From Paenibacillus terrae (GTDB lineage: Bacteria > Bacillota > Bacilli > Paenibacillales > Paenibacillaceae), in assembly GCF_000943545.1 (NCBI RefSeq), contig NZ_JTHP01000028.1:1-64000 (forward strand): a stretch of DNA of 64,000 bases. The letters are read 5' to 3'. Both the position numbers and the translations under genes were made by a program. The notes under the pieces are model-generated. The model saw only the letters and a list, made by a program, of their open reading frames with translations, was not told the origin of the DNA and ran no database searches. Numbering within the stretch: the stretch's first letter is position 1; every line of letters begins with the position of its first letter. Shown piece by piece: positions 1 through 10,415 of this stretch.

Positions 1-10
1 AAAAGTAAAA

Positions 11-46
11 AGAACCATGATCTCCTTGAGATTGTGGTCTTTTTTG
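11..46 (+). terminator. Terminator of an upstream gene outside the window
   Basis: An imperfect hairpin with the loop near position 25 is followed by a run of six T. No gene of this window ends before it, so it most likely ends a transcript entering from the left. Confidence 0.5.
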
Positions 47-225
47 TGTATATTACGTTCCAGAACCTTATATGTAATCTCTAATCTGCCTTTTTCCAAG
101 CGGGTTATTTTTTTATAAAAGGGTCGACTTTATCTCAGGAAACGCTTAATTATAAAGGATGTCCTCCCTGCGAGTACACTTGTTTGTACAGGGGAATACT
201 AAAAGTTATGGCTGCTGAGGAAGGC

Positions 226-254
226 TTGACACCCCTATACCGCTTTGCTAAGAT
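226..254 (+). promoter_or_regulatory. Predicted sigma-A promoter of guaB
   Basis: TTGACA at 226-231 and TAAGAT at 249-254 are separated by exactly 17 bases. The transcript would have a leader of about 85 bases before guaB. I see no purine riboswitch fold in this leader. Confidence 0.7.
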
Positions 255-333
255 TGCAATAATATATTTTCAGAGAGCCTTGATTTGTCCATGTCGGACA
301 GACAACAAGACCAATACAGACTAAACAATTTGA

Positions 334-1806
<1,473 letters not shown>

Positions 1807-1829
1807 AGTTCGACTGTAGCAGACTTGAC

Positions 1830-1867
1830 GACAGGCAGGGCGTATTTCGCTCTGCCTGTCTTTTTTT
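1830..1867 (+). terminator. Terminator of guaB
   Basis: A perfect 13-bp stem (GACAGGCAGGGCG) with a 5-base loop is followed by seven T. The rest of the gap up to 2125 shows no gene; it should hold the dacA promoter, which I cannot place with confidence. Confidence 0.9.
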
Positions 1868-2125
1868 AGAGATACCCCTGTGATAGAATAGACAAGTGTC
1901 TGCCTTTTACAAATGGGTTGATGAAGTAAGGACAGGTTAGGACATAGGGCTTACTTAGTACCTGCTCATTCCAAGATAAGAGTAGAAAAAGTTGATCACT
2001 GGCTCCAACTGAGGAAACAAAGCGGAACTTTAAAACATTAATTTCATTGGCCTAGTAGAGGCTTTATCCACCGTTTCGTTATATATAGCGGATTGGGTTG
2101 AGGTACGAGAGGAGTTTGTATTCAT

Positions 2126-3514
2126 TTGAAAGCGAACAATCATAAACAAAATAAGAAACGCAGCATGATTAAAAAGAGCGTAACAGCAGTCATGGTGCTT
2201 AATATGATGTACATGTCAGCATTGCCGGTTGTGGGCAATTTTGATCCGTCTGTAGCTACGTTTGCCGCCGGAGCGACAACAGAGGCGGTCAATATTACGG
2301 GGACAGGCTCTGTTAAGCCACCTAGTCTGGCGCTGCGCTCGGCTATCTTGATTGAGCCTTCCACAGGGCAGGTATTGCTGTCTATGAACCCGGATGAGCC
2401 GCTCCCACCAGCAAGTATGACCAAAATGATGACAGAGTACCTCGTAGCGGAGCAGGTCAAGCAAGGGAAACTCAAATGGACGGATAAGGTTACGGTTCAA
2501 GAGAATGCTGCCAAGAGCATCGGATCACGTATTTTTCTAGCTCAAGGTGATCAACATACGGTAGAAGAGCTGTATATTGCCATGGCGGTAGGCTCTGCTA
2601 ATGATGCAACGGTAGCTCTTGCCGAGCGTGTGTCTGGAACCGAGCAGGACTTTGTAAAATTGATGAATGAAACAGCTCAGAAAATGGGCATGAAAAATAC
2701 GTATTTCATCAACTCTACAGGGTTAGACCGTGGCGATATGCCTAAAGGGTTTCAACCGGATACCGATCGTGAAACCGTAATGACAGCGAGAGATGCAGCT
2801 ACACTGGCTGGTAACATTATTAAGGATCACCCAGACTATACACGGTTTACGACGATTCAATCGTACAAGTTCCGCCCGACGGACAAGGCGCCGATTATTA
2901 ACTACAACTGGATGTTAGAAGCAAACAAGAATATAACCAACTTTAAAAAGTTTGCTTATCCTGGTCTGGATGGAATGAAAACAGGTCATACGGCTAATGC
3001 AGGCAACTGTTTTACGGGAACAGCCGAACGCAACGGAATGCGTCTCATTAGTGTAGTTATGGGGGCTGACTCGGATGCGCACCGTTTTACCGAGACTGCT
3101 AAAGTATTAAACTATGGCTTTGATAATTTTGAAGTGAAGCAGGTAGTGGCTCCAAAGACGGTAGTTAAGGGTGCCGAAAATGTGCCTGTCTCCAAAGGCA
3201 CAGAAACTGAAGTACCTGTTGTGACCAAAGATGCGGTAAGCTTTGTCGTACCTAAGGGTGCGGGCAATCCTAAAGTGACGTTTACAACCAATATTACACC
3301 GGAAAGCTCGCTCGTGGCACCTTTGAAGCAAGGGGCAAAAGTCGGAACGATTAGCTATACGTACAAAACGGATGGTGTGGAAAAAGGCCAGGTGAAAACC
3401 GTTGATCTGGTAACTACGACGGCTGTAGAAGAGGCTGGCTGGTTCCGTATGCTTTTCCGGGCAATTGGTAACTTCTTCGGTGATTTGTTCCAGGGCATTA
3501 AAAACCTGTTCTAA
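2126..3514 (+). CDS. dacA: D-alanyl-D-alanine carboxypeptidase (PBP5-type)
   Basis: A low-molecular-weight penicillin-binding protein that trims the terminal D-Ala of peptidoglycan pentapeptides outside the membrane. It has 462 aa with a signal peptide (residues about 15-50). The three active-site motifs of the S11 family are present: SMTK (in PASMTKMM), SAN (in GSANDATV) and KTG (in MKTGHTAN). A C-terminal PBP5 beta-domain follows, then an amphipathic helix near WFRMLFRAIGNFFGDL that should anchor the enzyme to the membrane surface. The start is TTG, with GAGAGGAG about 11 bases upstream. The position after guaB and before pdxS matches the Bacillus order. Confidence 0.95.
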   Translation: MKANNHKQNKKRSMIKKSVTAVMVLNMMYMSALPVVGNFDPSVATFAAGATTEAVNITGTGSVKPPSLALRSAILIEPSTGQVLLSMNPDEPLPPASMTKMMTEYLVAEQVKQGKLKWTDKVTVQENAAKSIGSRIFLAQGDQHTVEELYIAMAVGSANDATVALAERVSGTEQDFVKLMNETAQKMGMKNTYFINSTGLDRGDMPKGFQPDTDRETVMTARDAATLAGNIIKDHPDYTRFTTIQSYKFRPTDKAPIINYNWMLEANKNITNFKKFAYPGLDGMKTGHTANAGNCFTGTAERNGMRLISVVMGADSDAHRFTETAKVLNYGFDNFEVKQVVAPKTVVKGAENVPVSKGTETEVPVVTKDAVSFVVPKGAGNPKVTFTTNITPESSLVAPLKQGAKVGTISYTYKTDGVEKGQVKTVDLVTTTAVEEAGWFRMLFRAIGNFFGDLFQGIKNLF

Positions 3515-3584
3515 TCGTCTGATTACCAGACAGATAGAGCCGAGGATTCTTGCTCTACCTTACGTATTTTGCGGATTGAAATGA

Positions 3585-3613
3585 TTGTGTATTTGGCGTC
3601 TGTGCGGTAAAAT
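3585..3613 (+). promoter_or_regulatory. Predicted promoter of pdxST-serS
   Basis: TTGTGT at 3585-3590 and TAAAAT at 3608-3613 are 17 bases apart. The -10 lies in a sequence GCGGTAAAAT that recurs upstream of other genes here (near 7655). Confidence 0.5.
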
Positions 3614-3656
3614 ATTAAGTTAGAATCTAAACGTAACCCTTACAGGAGGAAACGAC

Positions 3657-4538
3657 ATGGAAACGGGAACTTCACGTGTAAAAAGAGGTATGGCAGAGAT
3701 GCAAAAAGGCGGCGTAATCATGGATGTCATGAACGCTGAACAGGCTAAAATTGCAGAGGCGGCAGGAGCTACAGCGGTAATGGCTCTTGAACGGGTGCCT
3801 TCAGATATCCGTGCAGCTGGCGGGGTTGCCCGTATGGCTGACCCAACGATTGTGGAAGAGGTCATGAAGGTGGTCTCTATTCCCGTTATGGCTAAGGCTC
3901 GTATCGGCCATTTTGTGGAGGCGAAGGTGCTGGAATCTCTGGGTGTTGACTATCTCGACGAGAGCGAAGTGCTGACGCCTGCGGATGAAGTTTTCCATAT
4001 CGATAAGCGGGAGTTTACCGTTCCATTCGTATGCGGAGCCAAGGATCTGGGAGAAGCACTGCGTCGCATCGGCGAAGGAGCATCCATGATTCGTACAAAG
4101 GGTGAGCCTGGAACCGGAAATATTGTCGAAGCTGTTCGCCATATGCGTTTTATCAACGGCCAAATTCGCAAGGTGCAAAACCTTTCGAAGGACGAGCTGT
4201 ATGCAGAAGCGAAAAACCTTGGCGTTGCTTACGAATTGTTGCTGGAAGTGCATGAGCACGGCAAGCTGCCAGTGGTCAACTTTGCTGCGGGCGGTGTAGC
4301 AACACCTGCCGATGCGGCATTGATGATGCATTTGGGCGCTGATGGTGTCTTCGTCGGTTCTGGTATTTTCAAATCCGATAGCCCTGAGAAATTTGCACGT
4401 GCCATCGTGGAAGCGACTACTCATTATACGGACTACAAGCTGATTGCAGAAGTGTCCAAGAATCTGGGCGCTCCAATGAAGGGCATTGAAATTTCCAAGC
4501 TGGCACCGCATGAACGCATGCAGGATCGTGGTTGGTAA
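3657..4538 (+). CDS. pdxS: PLP synthase, lyase subunit PdxS
   Basis: Synthase subunit of the DXP-independent pyridoxal 5'-phosphate pathway. It condenses ribose 5-phosphate, glyceraldehyde 3-phosphate and ammonia delivered by PdxT. The product is 293 aa, full length, and among the most conserved proteins known. Visible landmarks are MAKARIGHF with the Schiff-base lysine region, [12 protein letters not shown] with the phosphate-binding glycines, and the GVFVGSGIF loop. RBS AGGAGG ends 6-7 bases before ATG. pdxT follows 16 bases after its stop, so the two subunits should be co-transcribed. Confidence 0.98.
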   Translation: METGTSRVKRGMAEMQKGGVIMDVMNAEQAKIAEAAGATAVMALERVPSDIRAAGGVARMADPTIVEEVMKVVSIPVMAKARIGHFVEAKVLESLGVDYLDESEVLTPADEVFHIDKREFTVPFVCGAKDLGEALRRIGEGASMIRTKGEPGTGNIVEAVRHMRFINGQIRKVQNLSKDELYAEAKNLGVAYELLLEVHEHGKLPVVNFAAGGVATPADAALMMHLGADGVFVGSGIFKSDSPEKFARAIVEATTHYTDYKLIAEVSKNLGAPMKGIEISKLAPHERMQDRGW

Positions 4539-4554
4539 GAAGGAAGGGACAGGC

Positions 4555-5121
4555 ATGAAAATAGGAGTTCTGTCGCTGCAAGGTGCTGTGGCTGAGCATA
4601 TACGAAGCGTTGAACGTGCGGGTGCAGAAGGTGTGGCGGTGAAGAAGATCGAGCAGCTCGATGAGCTGTCCGGTCTTATCATTCCCGGCGGTGAAAGCAC
4701 GACGATTGGCAAGCTGATGCGCAAGTATGACTTTATTGATGCCATACGCCAGTTTTCCGATCAAGGCAAGCCTATCTTCGGCACTTGTGCGGGGTTGATT
4801 GTGCTGGCCAAAACGGTTCAAGGACAGGAAGAAGCCCATCTGGGACTGATGGATATTACGGTGTCACGTAATGCTTTTGGTCGCCAGCGGGAAAGCTTTG
4901 AAACAGACTTGGATATTAAAGGGATTGAGGAACCGGTTCGTGCTGTGTTTATACGCGCGCCATTAATACAGTCTGTTGGAACGGGAGTAGATGTGCTGTC
5001 TGAGTATAACGGCGAGATCGTGGCGGCACGTCAGGGTCGTTTGCTGGCTTCATCCTTCCATCCAGAATTAACGGACGATTACCGGTTACATCAGTATTTT
5101 GTAGATATGGTCCGCGAATAG
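4555..5121 (+). CDS. pdxT: PLP synthase, glutaminase subunit PdxT
   Basis: Class I glutamine amidotransferase that hydrolyses glutamine and channels ammonia to PdxS. The product is 188 aa from the ATG at 4555. An in-frame upstream ATG at 4486 lies inside pdxS, and the sequence from [12 protein letters not shown] matches the family start, with AAGGAAGGGA just upstream. GGESTT, the nucleophile-elbow cysteine in GTCAGLI and the HPELT histidine of the triad are all present. It follows pdxS directly and precedes serS by 36 bases. Confidence 0.97.
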   Translation: MKIGVLSLQGAVAEHIRSVERAGAEGVAVKKIEQLDELSGLIIPGGESTTIGKLMRKYDFIDAIRQFSDQGKPIFGTCAGLIVLAKTVQGQEEAHLGLMDITVSRNAFGRQRESFETDLDIKGIEEPVRAVFIRAPLIQSVGTGVDVLSEYNGEIVAARQGRLLASSFHPELTDDYRLHQYFVDMVRE

Positions 5122-5157
5122 CGGAAAGTCAGGTTTGTAGTGTAGGAGGGATTACCT

Positions 5158-6441
5158 GTGTTAGATATAAAGATTTTACGTAATGAGCTTGGTCGGGTTG
5201 AAAAAGCTTTGCAAAATAGGGGAAAATCTCTGGATCTGATAAATGGCTTTACGGATCTGGATGTGCGTCGTCGTGAGTTGCTTCAGGAAAGTGAAGCGCT
5301 CAAAAATCGCCGAAATGTCGTATCCGGTGAAGTAGCCAAGTTGAAGAAGAATAAAGAAAATGCGGACGACCTTATTGTTGAGATGCGTCAGGTTTCCGAC
5401 CGTATTAAAGAATTGGATGAGCAAGTGCGCGAGCTGGAGGTCCAGATCGACGGGCTGGTGATGTCCATTCCGAATATCCCCAATGAGTCGGTGCCTGTAG
5501 GTGCTTCAGAGGAGGATAATGTAGAGATTCGTCGTTGGTCGGAGCCACGCGAGTTTTCTTTTATGCCAAAAGCACATTGGGAGCTGGCACAGGAGCTGGA
5601 TATTCTCGATTTTGAGGCGGCAGCCAAGGTGACAGGTTCCCGTTTTACGTTCTACAAAGGACTGGGAGCACGTCTGGAGCGTGCGCTGATTAACTTTATG
5701 ATGGATTTGCATAGTAGTGAGCATGGTTATGAGGAAATGCTGCCTCCATACATTGTGAATCGGGATAGCCTGTATGGCACGGGACAGCTTCCGAAGTTTG
5801 AAGAGGATTTGTTCAAGCTGCGCGATACCGAGTATTATCTCATTCCTACGGCTGAAGTTCCGGTAACGAACTATCACCGCGAAGAGATTATGAACGCGGA
5901 TCAGCTTCCAAAAAATTATGTGGCATACAGCTCTTGCTTCCGCTCTGAGGCAGGATCGGCAGGAAGGGATACACGTGGCTTGATCCGCCAGCATCAGTTC
6001 AATAAGGTAGAGATGCTTAAGCTGGTTCACCCGGACACCTCCTATGAGGAACTGGAGAAAATGACGAACAATGCAGAGCGTGTTTTGCAACTGCTTGGAC
6101 TTCCATATCGTGTGCTGGCACTGTGCACCGGGGATATGGGCTTCACGTCTGCCAAAACGTATGATCTGGAAGTGTGGCTGCCTGAGAGTGGCATGTACCG
6201 CGAAATTTCTTCTTGTTCCAATACAGAGGACTTCCAGGCGCGTCGTGCTAACATCCGGTTTCGGCCGGAGCCGAAAGCAAAGCCTGAATTTGTACATACA
6301 CTGAACGGTTCAGGATTGGCTGTAGGACGCACAGTGGCTGCTATTTTGGAGAATTATCAGCAGGAGGACGGAAGCGTTGTAATTCCGGAAGTGCTGCGTT
6401 CATACATGCGAGGCGCAGAAGTTATTGCTCCCAAACAGTAA
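5158..6441 (+). CDS. serS: Seryl-tRNA synthetase
   Basis: Class II aminoacyl-tRNA synthetase charging tRNA-Ser, 427 aa. The N-terminal coiled-coil arm that grips the long variable arm of tRNA-Ser spans about residues 1-105. The catalytic core carries motif 2 around [14 protein letters not shown] and motif 3 around [11 protein letters not shown]. The start is GTG with GGAGGG about 9 bases upstream. Only 36 bases separate it from pdxT, too few for the T-box leader that controls serS in Bacillus subtilis. Here it should be co-transcribed with the PLP genes. A tRNA-Ser gene follows 90 bases downstream. Confidence 0.97.
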   Translation: MLDIKILRNELGRVEKALQNRGKSLDLINGFTDLDVRRRELLQESEALKNRRNVVSGEVAKLKKNKENADDLIVEMRQVSDRIKELDEQVRELEVQIDGLVMSIPNIPNESVPVGASEEDNVEIRRWSEPREFSFMPKAHWELAQELDILDFEAAAKVTGSRFTFYKGLGARLERALINFMMDLHSSEHGYEEMLPPYIVNRDSLYGTGQLPKFEEDLFKLRDTEYYLIPTAEVPVTNYHREEIMNADQLPKNYVAYSSCFRSEAGSAGRDTRGLIRQHQFNKVEMLKLVHPDTSYEELEKMTNNAERVLQLLGLPYRVLALCTGDMGFTSAKTYDLEVWLPESGMYREISSCSNTEDFQARRANIRFRPEPKAKPEFVHTLNGSGLAVGRTVAAILENYQQEDGSVVIPEVLRSYMRGAEVIAPKQ

Positions 6442-6531
6442 GGATTGCATTCGTTTAAAGTCTGTGGTAAAATAATTTTGTTGCGCCTGAGTTTATTTTA
6501 AATGGGAAGCAAATTTATCCAATTACCACCT

Positions 6532-6620
6532 GGAGAGGTACCGAAGCGGTCATAACGGGGCGGTCTTGAAAACCGTTAGAGTGCAAGCTCACATGGGTTC
6601 GAATCCCATCCTCTCCGCCA
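6532..6620 (+). tRNA. tRNA-Ser (anticodon TGA)
   Basis: An 89-base tRNA with acceptor stem GGAGAGG/CCTCTCC, discriminator G and an encoded CCA. The anticodon stem GCGGT/ACCGT encloses loop CTTGAAA with anticodon TGA. A long variable arm (GAGTGCAAGCTCA region) identifies the serine class, and the T-loop GGTTCGAATCC is canonical. It sits directly behind serS. Confidence 0.97.
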
Positions 6621-6766
6621 TTATTATAAATGAGCCAAGCCATTCGAATACGATTAGCTGATACATTAGCCTTTAAGCGCTGATGATTAGAGATCGTAAA
6701 GGATGGCTTTTTTGTTGTATAAAAAGCCTGTTTTTTTCACACGCTATCAGATGTGGAGGTGCTGGC

Positions 6767-7108
6767 ATGAATCGAGAAATGACAGTAGATCAGCAAAAGC
6801 TGGTAGAGGCTTGGCAGGAACAACTGCCGAGACTTTTGAATTCAGGGGATAAATCACAGGTACAAGCAGATGAAGCAGACAACCGGACTATACGAATCCA
6901 TATTGAGGTAGAGGGCCGACAAATGTACTCCTTTGATTTTGCATGTACTTATGTAGATTCTCGGGAAGTGCAGGTTAGCTTGGTCGATGTAGAACGGGAC
7001 GGACAGTCTGTGGATGAACGAACAGATATTATTCAGCAGCTGGTGTCCGATTACACTCGACATATTCACCAGTGTGCTCAGACGTTACAGTCATTGACGC
7101 ATTCGTAG
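6767..7108 (+). CDS. Small hypothetical protein
   Basis: I do not recognise this 113-aa protein. It starts at ATG 6767, with a GGAGGT about 8 bases upstream; longer in-frame starts have no ribosome site. It is soluble with no signal or membrane segment, and has a hydrophilic helix-rich start (MTVDQQKLVEAWQEQLP) and a beta-rich centre. It heads a run of three small genes ending with sspP, so it may belong to a sporulation-time transcript; that is inference from position. Confidence 0.7.
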   Translation: MNREMTVDQQKLVEAWQEQLPRLLNSGDKSQVQADEADNRTIRIHIEVEGRQMYSFDFACTYVDSREVQVSLVDVERDGQSVDERTDIIQQLVSDYTRHIHQCAQTLQSLTHS

Positions 7109-7134
7109 TCATGAAGGAATGAGGGGGAAGCTAC

Positions 7135-7305
7135 ATGACAAAAGCCAAAAACGGACTGGATAAAAACCTGTCTAACATTGTGGATGATTTGGAGCAGCGT
7201 CCGGTTAACAGTCATCAGGCACAGCAAGTGCAGCAGGATCGTAATGACCGCCGTCATCAGGATGCACTTAACCATGATAAAACAGAAGACCTGCACCATC
7301 AATAG
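7135..7305 (+). CDS. Small hydrophilic protein, possibly sporulation-related
   Basis: A 56-aa protein starting MTKAKNGLDKNL, very rich in Q, D, N and H, with no hydrophobic segment. AATGAGGGGGAAGC gives a good ribosome site. It lies between a hypothetical gene and sspP, with 26 and 71-base gaps and no terminator between them. The composition resembles small acid-soluble spore proteins, but I cannot assign it to a named family. Confidence 0.6.
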   Translation: MTKAKNGLDKNLSNIVDDLEQRPVNSHQAQQVQQDRNDRRHQDALNHDKTEDLHHQ

Positions 7306-7376
7306 TCCTACTTTAAATGGTAATAAACGGATTTACTTAGGTATTTAAAAATAGTCTGAGAACGGAGGATGCATAA

Positions 7377-7532
7377 ATGAGCAAGCCTAAAGCCGTTCCT
7401 GTTCCCGAGGCACAGGACCCCGGTGAAGGAAACGAAAAGCGTGAGCGTAATCATCAACAGGAGCCACTATCTGGTTCCAAAAAGGTGAAGCAGCGGAATC
7501 ACGTAGACCATCACAACAGAGAAGGATCATAA
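7377..7532 (+). CDS. sspP: Small acid-soluble spore protein P
   Basis: A 51-aa protein whose centre, PLSGSKKVKQRNHV, matches the signature of SspP minor small acid-soluble spore proteins (PLSGSKKVKNRNH in Bacillus). It is highly basic and hydrophilic, with His-rich ends. Minor SASPs accumulate in the forespore under SigG. The ribosome site CGGAGG lies 9 bases before ATG. A terminator follows, so it ends the small-gene cluster. Confidence 0.8.
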   Translation: MSKPKAVPVPEAQDPGEGNEKRERNHQQEPLSGSKKVKQRNHVDHHNREGS

Positions 7533-7571
7533 GCAGTTAGACTTTTTGCCTAAAAATATAGTGAAGTACAG

Positions 7572-7605
7572 GACACCCTGGTTAAAGAATCAGGGTGTCT
7601 TTGTG
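7572..7605 (+). terminator. Terminator after sspP
   Basis: A 9-bp perfect stem GACACCCTG with a 10-base loop, followed by a short T-rich tail. Confidence 0.75.
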
Positions 7606-7731
7606 CTTATTGTAAGAAAATTTTCCAATAAGTGTTTCATTGCCTGTGAATATGCGGTAAAATAGAGGGGTGTGTATTTTTTTTGTTAGTATTATAAAAG
7701 GGGTTAATTACGAGAGGAGAGAATCTACACA

Positions 7732-8808
7732 ATGAGTAAAAAGTTATCCATCTTGGTACTCACTATGGTGTTGCTTTTGACGGTAGCCCTGGTAGGTTGT
7801 AGCAAGAAAGTAGAACCAAAGGAAGCTGTTACGAACGGTACTGCTAATGCAATGAAATTGACTTCTTATGAATCCAAAAGTCAATTTACGGTTAAAGATC
7901 TGGCGATCACATCTGCTTCCCTTCCAAGCGAGCAAAGCGCAATGGTAACGAGCATGCTGAAAAATGCAGACATTACGCTGGATGGCGTATATCAAAAAGA
8001 ACCTCTACAATCTGAAATGACGCTGGGCATTCATTTGAAAGGTGATCTTTCCACCAGCTTTACCATTCCAATGGTTATGACCAAGGATAAATTGTACGTT
8101 AAAATTCCGAACGTTCCATTTTACCCGCTTCCACAGGAAGTTGTAGGCAAATTCCTGATTATTGATCCGCAGGAGCTGGCTAAACAGTCTGGACAAGAAT
8201 TTAACCCTGCATCAATGGATCAGGAAAAATCGCAGAAATTTGCGAATGAAGTCATTGCTGCTATTCTGGGTGAGTATGATCAAGCAACGTACTTCTTTGA
8301 TATTGATCCTAAGGATGCTAAATTGCCACAAGGCATTAAAGCTAAACAAGTGGTTCAGTTTAAAATAACGAACGACAATGTGAAGCAAGCGACAAATACA
8401 TTTATCACTAAGGCGCTTCCTAAAGTCCTTGATGTGATGTCTAAAGATGAGTATGCTGGTATGCTGCAAGTGAAAAAAGAAGAGTTGGCTGAAGCGAAGA
8501 AAGAACTGCAATCCAACACCAGCGAAGTTAGCAAAAAGCTGGATGAGTTGAAAAACTATTTGACTGTGAAACAGTTCGACATTAACACAGCCTTGAACAA
8601 GGATGATATTCCTGTGTATCAAGACCTGAATGCGAATGTAGAGATGAATGATCCGACCACAAAAGATAACGTAAAATTGTCTGTGACTGGCTACACGCAA
8701 TACAGCAAAATCAATGAAAAAGCAACATTTAAAGTGGGTATTCCAACAGGGGACCAAGTCCTGACGATCGAACAATTTCAACAAAAAATGCAAACCGTTG
8801 CTCCTTAA
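7732..8808 (+). CDS. Secreted lipoprotein of unknown function
   Basis: A 358-aa protein with a type II signal peptide: basic MSKK, a hydrophobic stretch, and lipobox LVGC with the lipidated cysteine at about residue 23. The rest is hydrophilic, with alternating beta-strand segments and an E/K-rich helical hairpin at about residues 245-285 (KKEELAEAKKEL), recalling carrier-type lipoproteins. A promoter candidate GCGGTAAAAT lies about 75 bases upstream, and AGAGGAGAG precedes the ATG. I do not recognise a named family. Confidence 0.85.
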   Translation: MSKKLSILVLTMVLLLTVALVGCSKKVEPKEAVTNGTANAMKLTSYESKSQFTVKDLAITSASLPSEQSAMVTSMLKNADITLDGVYQKEPLQSEMTLGIHLKGDLSTSFTIPMVMTKDKLYVKIPNVPFYPLPQEVVGKFLIIDPQELAKQSGQEFNPASMDQEKSQKFANEVIAAILGEYDQATYFFDIDPKDAKLPQGIKAKQVVQFKITNDNVKQATNTFITKALPKVLDVMSKDEYAGMLQVKKEELAEAKKELQSNTSEVSKKLDELKNYLTVKQFDINTALNKDDIPVYQDLNANVEMNDPTTKDNVKLSVTGYTQYSKINEKATFKVGIPTGDQVLTIEQFQQKMQTVAP

Positions 8809-8857
8809 GTAAAGGAATGACGTGATTGTAAAGGCATTATCCATATGATGTGATGCG

Positions 8858-8896
8858 AAAAAAACCGCTTGGCTTAGAGCCAGACGGTTTTTTGTC
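8858..8896. terminator. Bidirectional terminator between convergent genes
   Basis: A hairpin with ACCG...CGGT at its base is flanked by an A-run on the left and a T-run on the right, so it can end the lipoprotein gene on + and the acetyltransferase gene on -. Confidence 0.8.
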
Positions 8897-9494
8897 ATAT
8901 ATGGCTCTGAGCAGATGGTGTAGCGGTCCAGGTCTGCCACACGTTATCCTCGGCTAAAAGCCCGAACATTCGATGATCCTGCCATGTCCCTTGAATTTGT
9001 ACCAGCTTGCGAGCAATACCTTCAGGCTGAAAGCCGCACTTTTGCAGTACACGCTGTGAGCGCTCGTTATGCAGCAGGGTACCGGCCTGAAGACGGTGAA
9101 GCGATAGGGCGCGGAAGGCAAATTGTATGGCCAGCTTCAAAGCTGCGGTCATATGTCCTTTGCCTTGTTCGTGCTGATCCATCATGTAGCCGATATCGGC
9201 GAATTGTCCCACGCCGCGCACAAGATTAGAAATAGAGATATACCCGACGAGACGCTCGTCCTCCAAGAGAAAGATACCGAACGAATATCCCCGATCCTCC
9301 TCTGCTTGACGCAATTTCTGACGGATATATTCCTGCTGTTCTTCCAGCGTAAAAAATGAGTCGCCGTGAAGTGGCTCGTACGGCGCATGAGACTCCCTAT
9401 TTGTAAGCCTGAGGGCAAGTAGGGCTTCACTATCCGCCAGCCTAAATGGTCGCAACAAGATACCTTGAGGCGTGTTATACAAGCTCATAGGCAT
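8895..9494 (-). CDS. GNAT N-acetyltransferase, RimJ/RimL-like
   Basis: A GCN5-related acetyltransferase of about 199 aa, like the RimJ/RimL and YdaF group that acetylates ribosomal-protein N-termini or other amines. The acetyl-CoA loop is around IGYMMDQHEQGKGHMTAAL, followed by the helix containing HNERSQRVLQKCGF. An in-frame start six codons earlier exists, but AAGGAGAT lies 6 bases before the ATG at 9494. It is convergent with the lipoprotein gene. Confidence 0.88.
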   Translation of the reverse strand: MPMSLYNTPQGILLRPFRLADSEALLALRLTNRESHAPYEPLHGDSFFTLEEQQEYIRQKLRQAEEDRGYSFGIFLLEDERLVGYISISNLVRGVGQFADIGYMMDQHEQGKGHMTAALKLAIQFAFRALSLHRLQAGTLLHNERSQRVLQKCGFQPEGIARKLVQIQGTWQDHRMFGLLAEDNVWQTWTATPSAQSHI

Positions 9495-9586
9495 GGGCTG
9501 ATCTCCTTCCATGGGAAATTAGCAATGAGACGTAAATAACGGCTGCACCACTGGTTGTGTATAAGTAAGCGATCTAGCTCCCATCC

Positions 9587-10141
<555 letters not shown>

Positions 10142-10150
10142 TTAACATGA

Positions 10151-10243
10151 TGTGAATAATTTTGTGGATAACACGGCACTTATCCACAGGTTTATCCACA
10201 GTTCATAATAAAAGCTGTGTATTTGTGGACGACTTGTGGATGA
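10151..10243. promoter_or_regulatory. Cluster of DnaA boxes
   Basis: Four 9-mers fit TTATNCACA exactly: 10151-10159 and 10163-10171 (inverted), 10180-10188 and 10192-10200 (direct). Their spacing is 3-8-3, giving a symmetric dyad. Two near matches follow at 10224-10232 (TGTGGACGA) and 10235-10243 (TGTGGATGA), then an AT-rich stretch. The cluster lies between divergent tadA and a sporulation-type sensor kinase. It is not oriC, since dnaA and dnaN are absent. It may titrate DnaA or make transcription DnaA-dependent. Confidence 0.8.
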
Positions 10244-10277
10244 TTATCTTATTATATTGTAGGCAAACGTTCGTATA

Positions 10278-10306
10278 TTGACAACTGTATACAAGCTGTG
10301 TGTATT
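10278..10306 (+). promoter_or_regulatory. Candidate promoter of the sensor kinase
   Basis: TTGACA at 10278-10283, then 17 bases, then a weak -10 TGTATT. It lies just downstream of the DnaA boxes, where bound DnaA could affect it. Confidence 0.4.
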
Positions 10307-10415
10307 TATGTTTATCCGGGAAATGTAAATGCTGGTATCACAGGCGGTATTACGGTATCATTGAGTTAGCAATTGCCAGTAATCGCCAGCATACGGCAAG
10401 AGGTGAGAAATCAGT

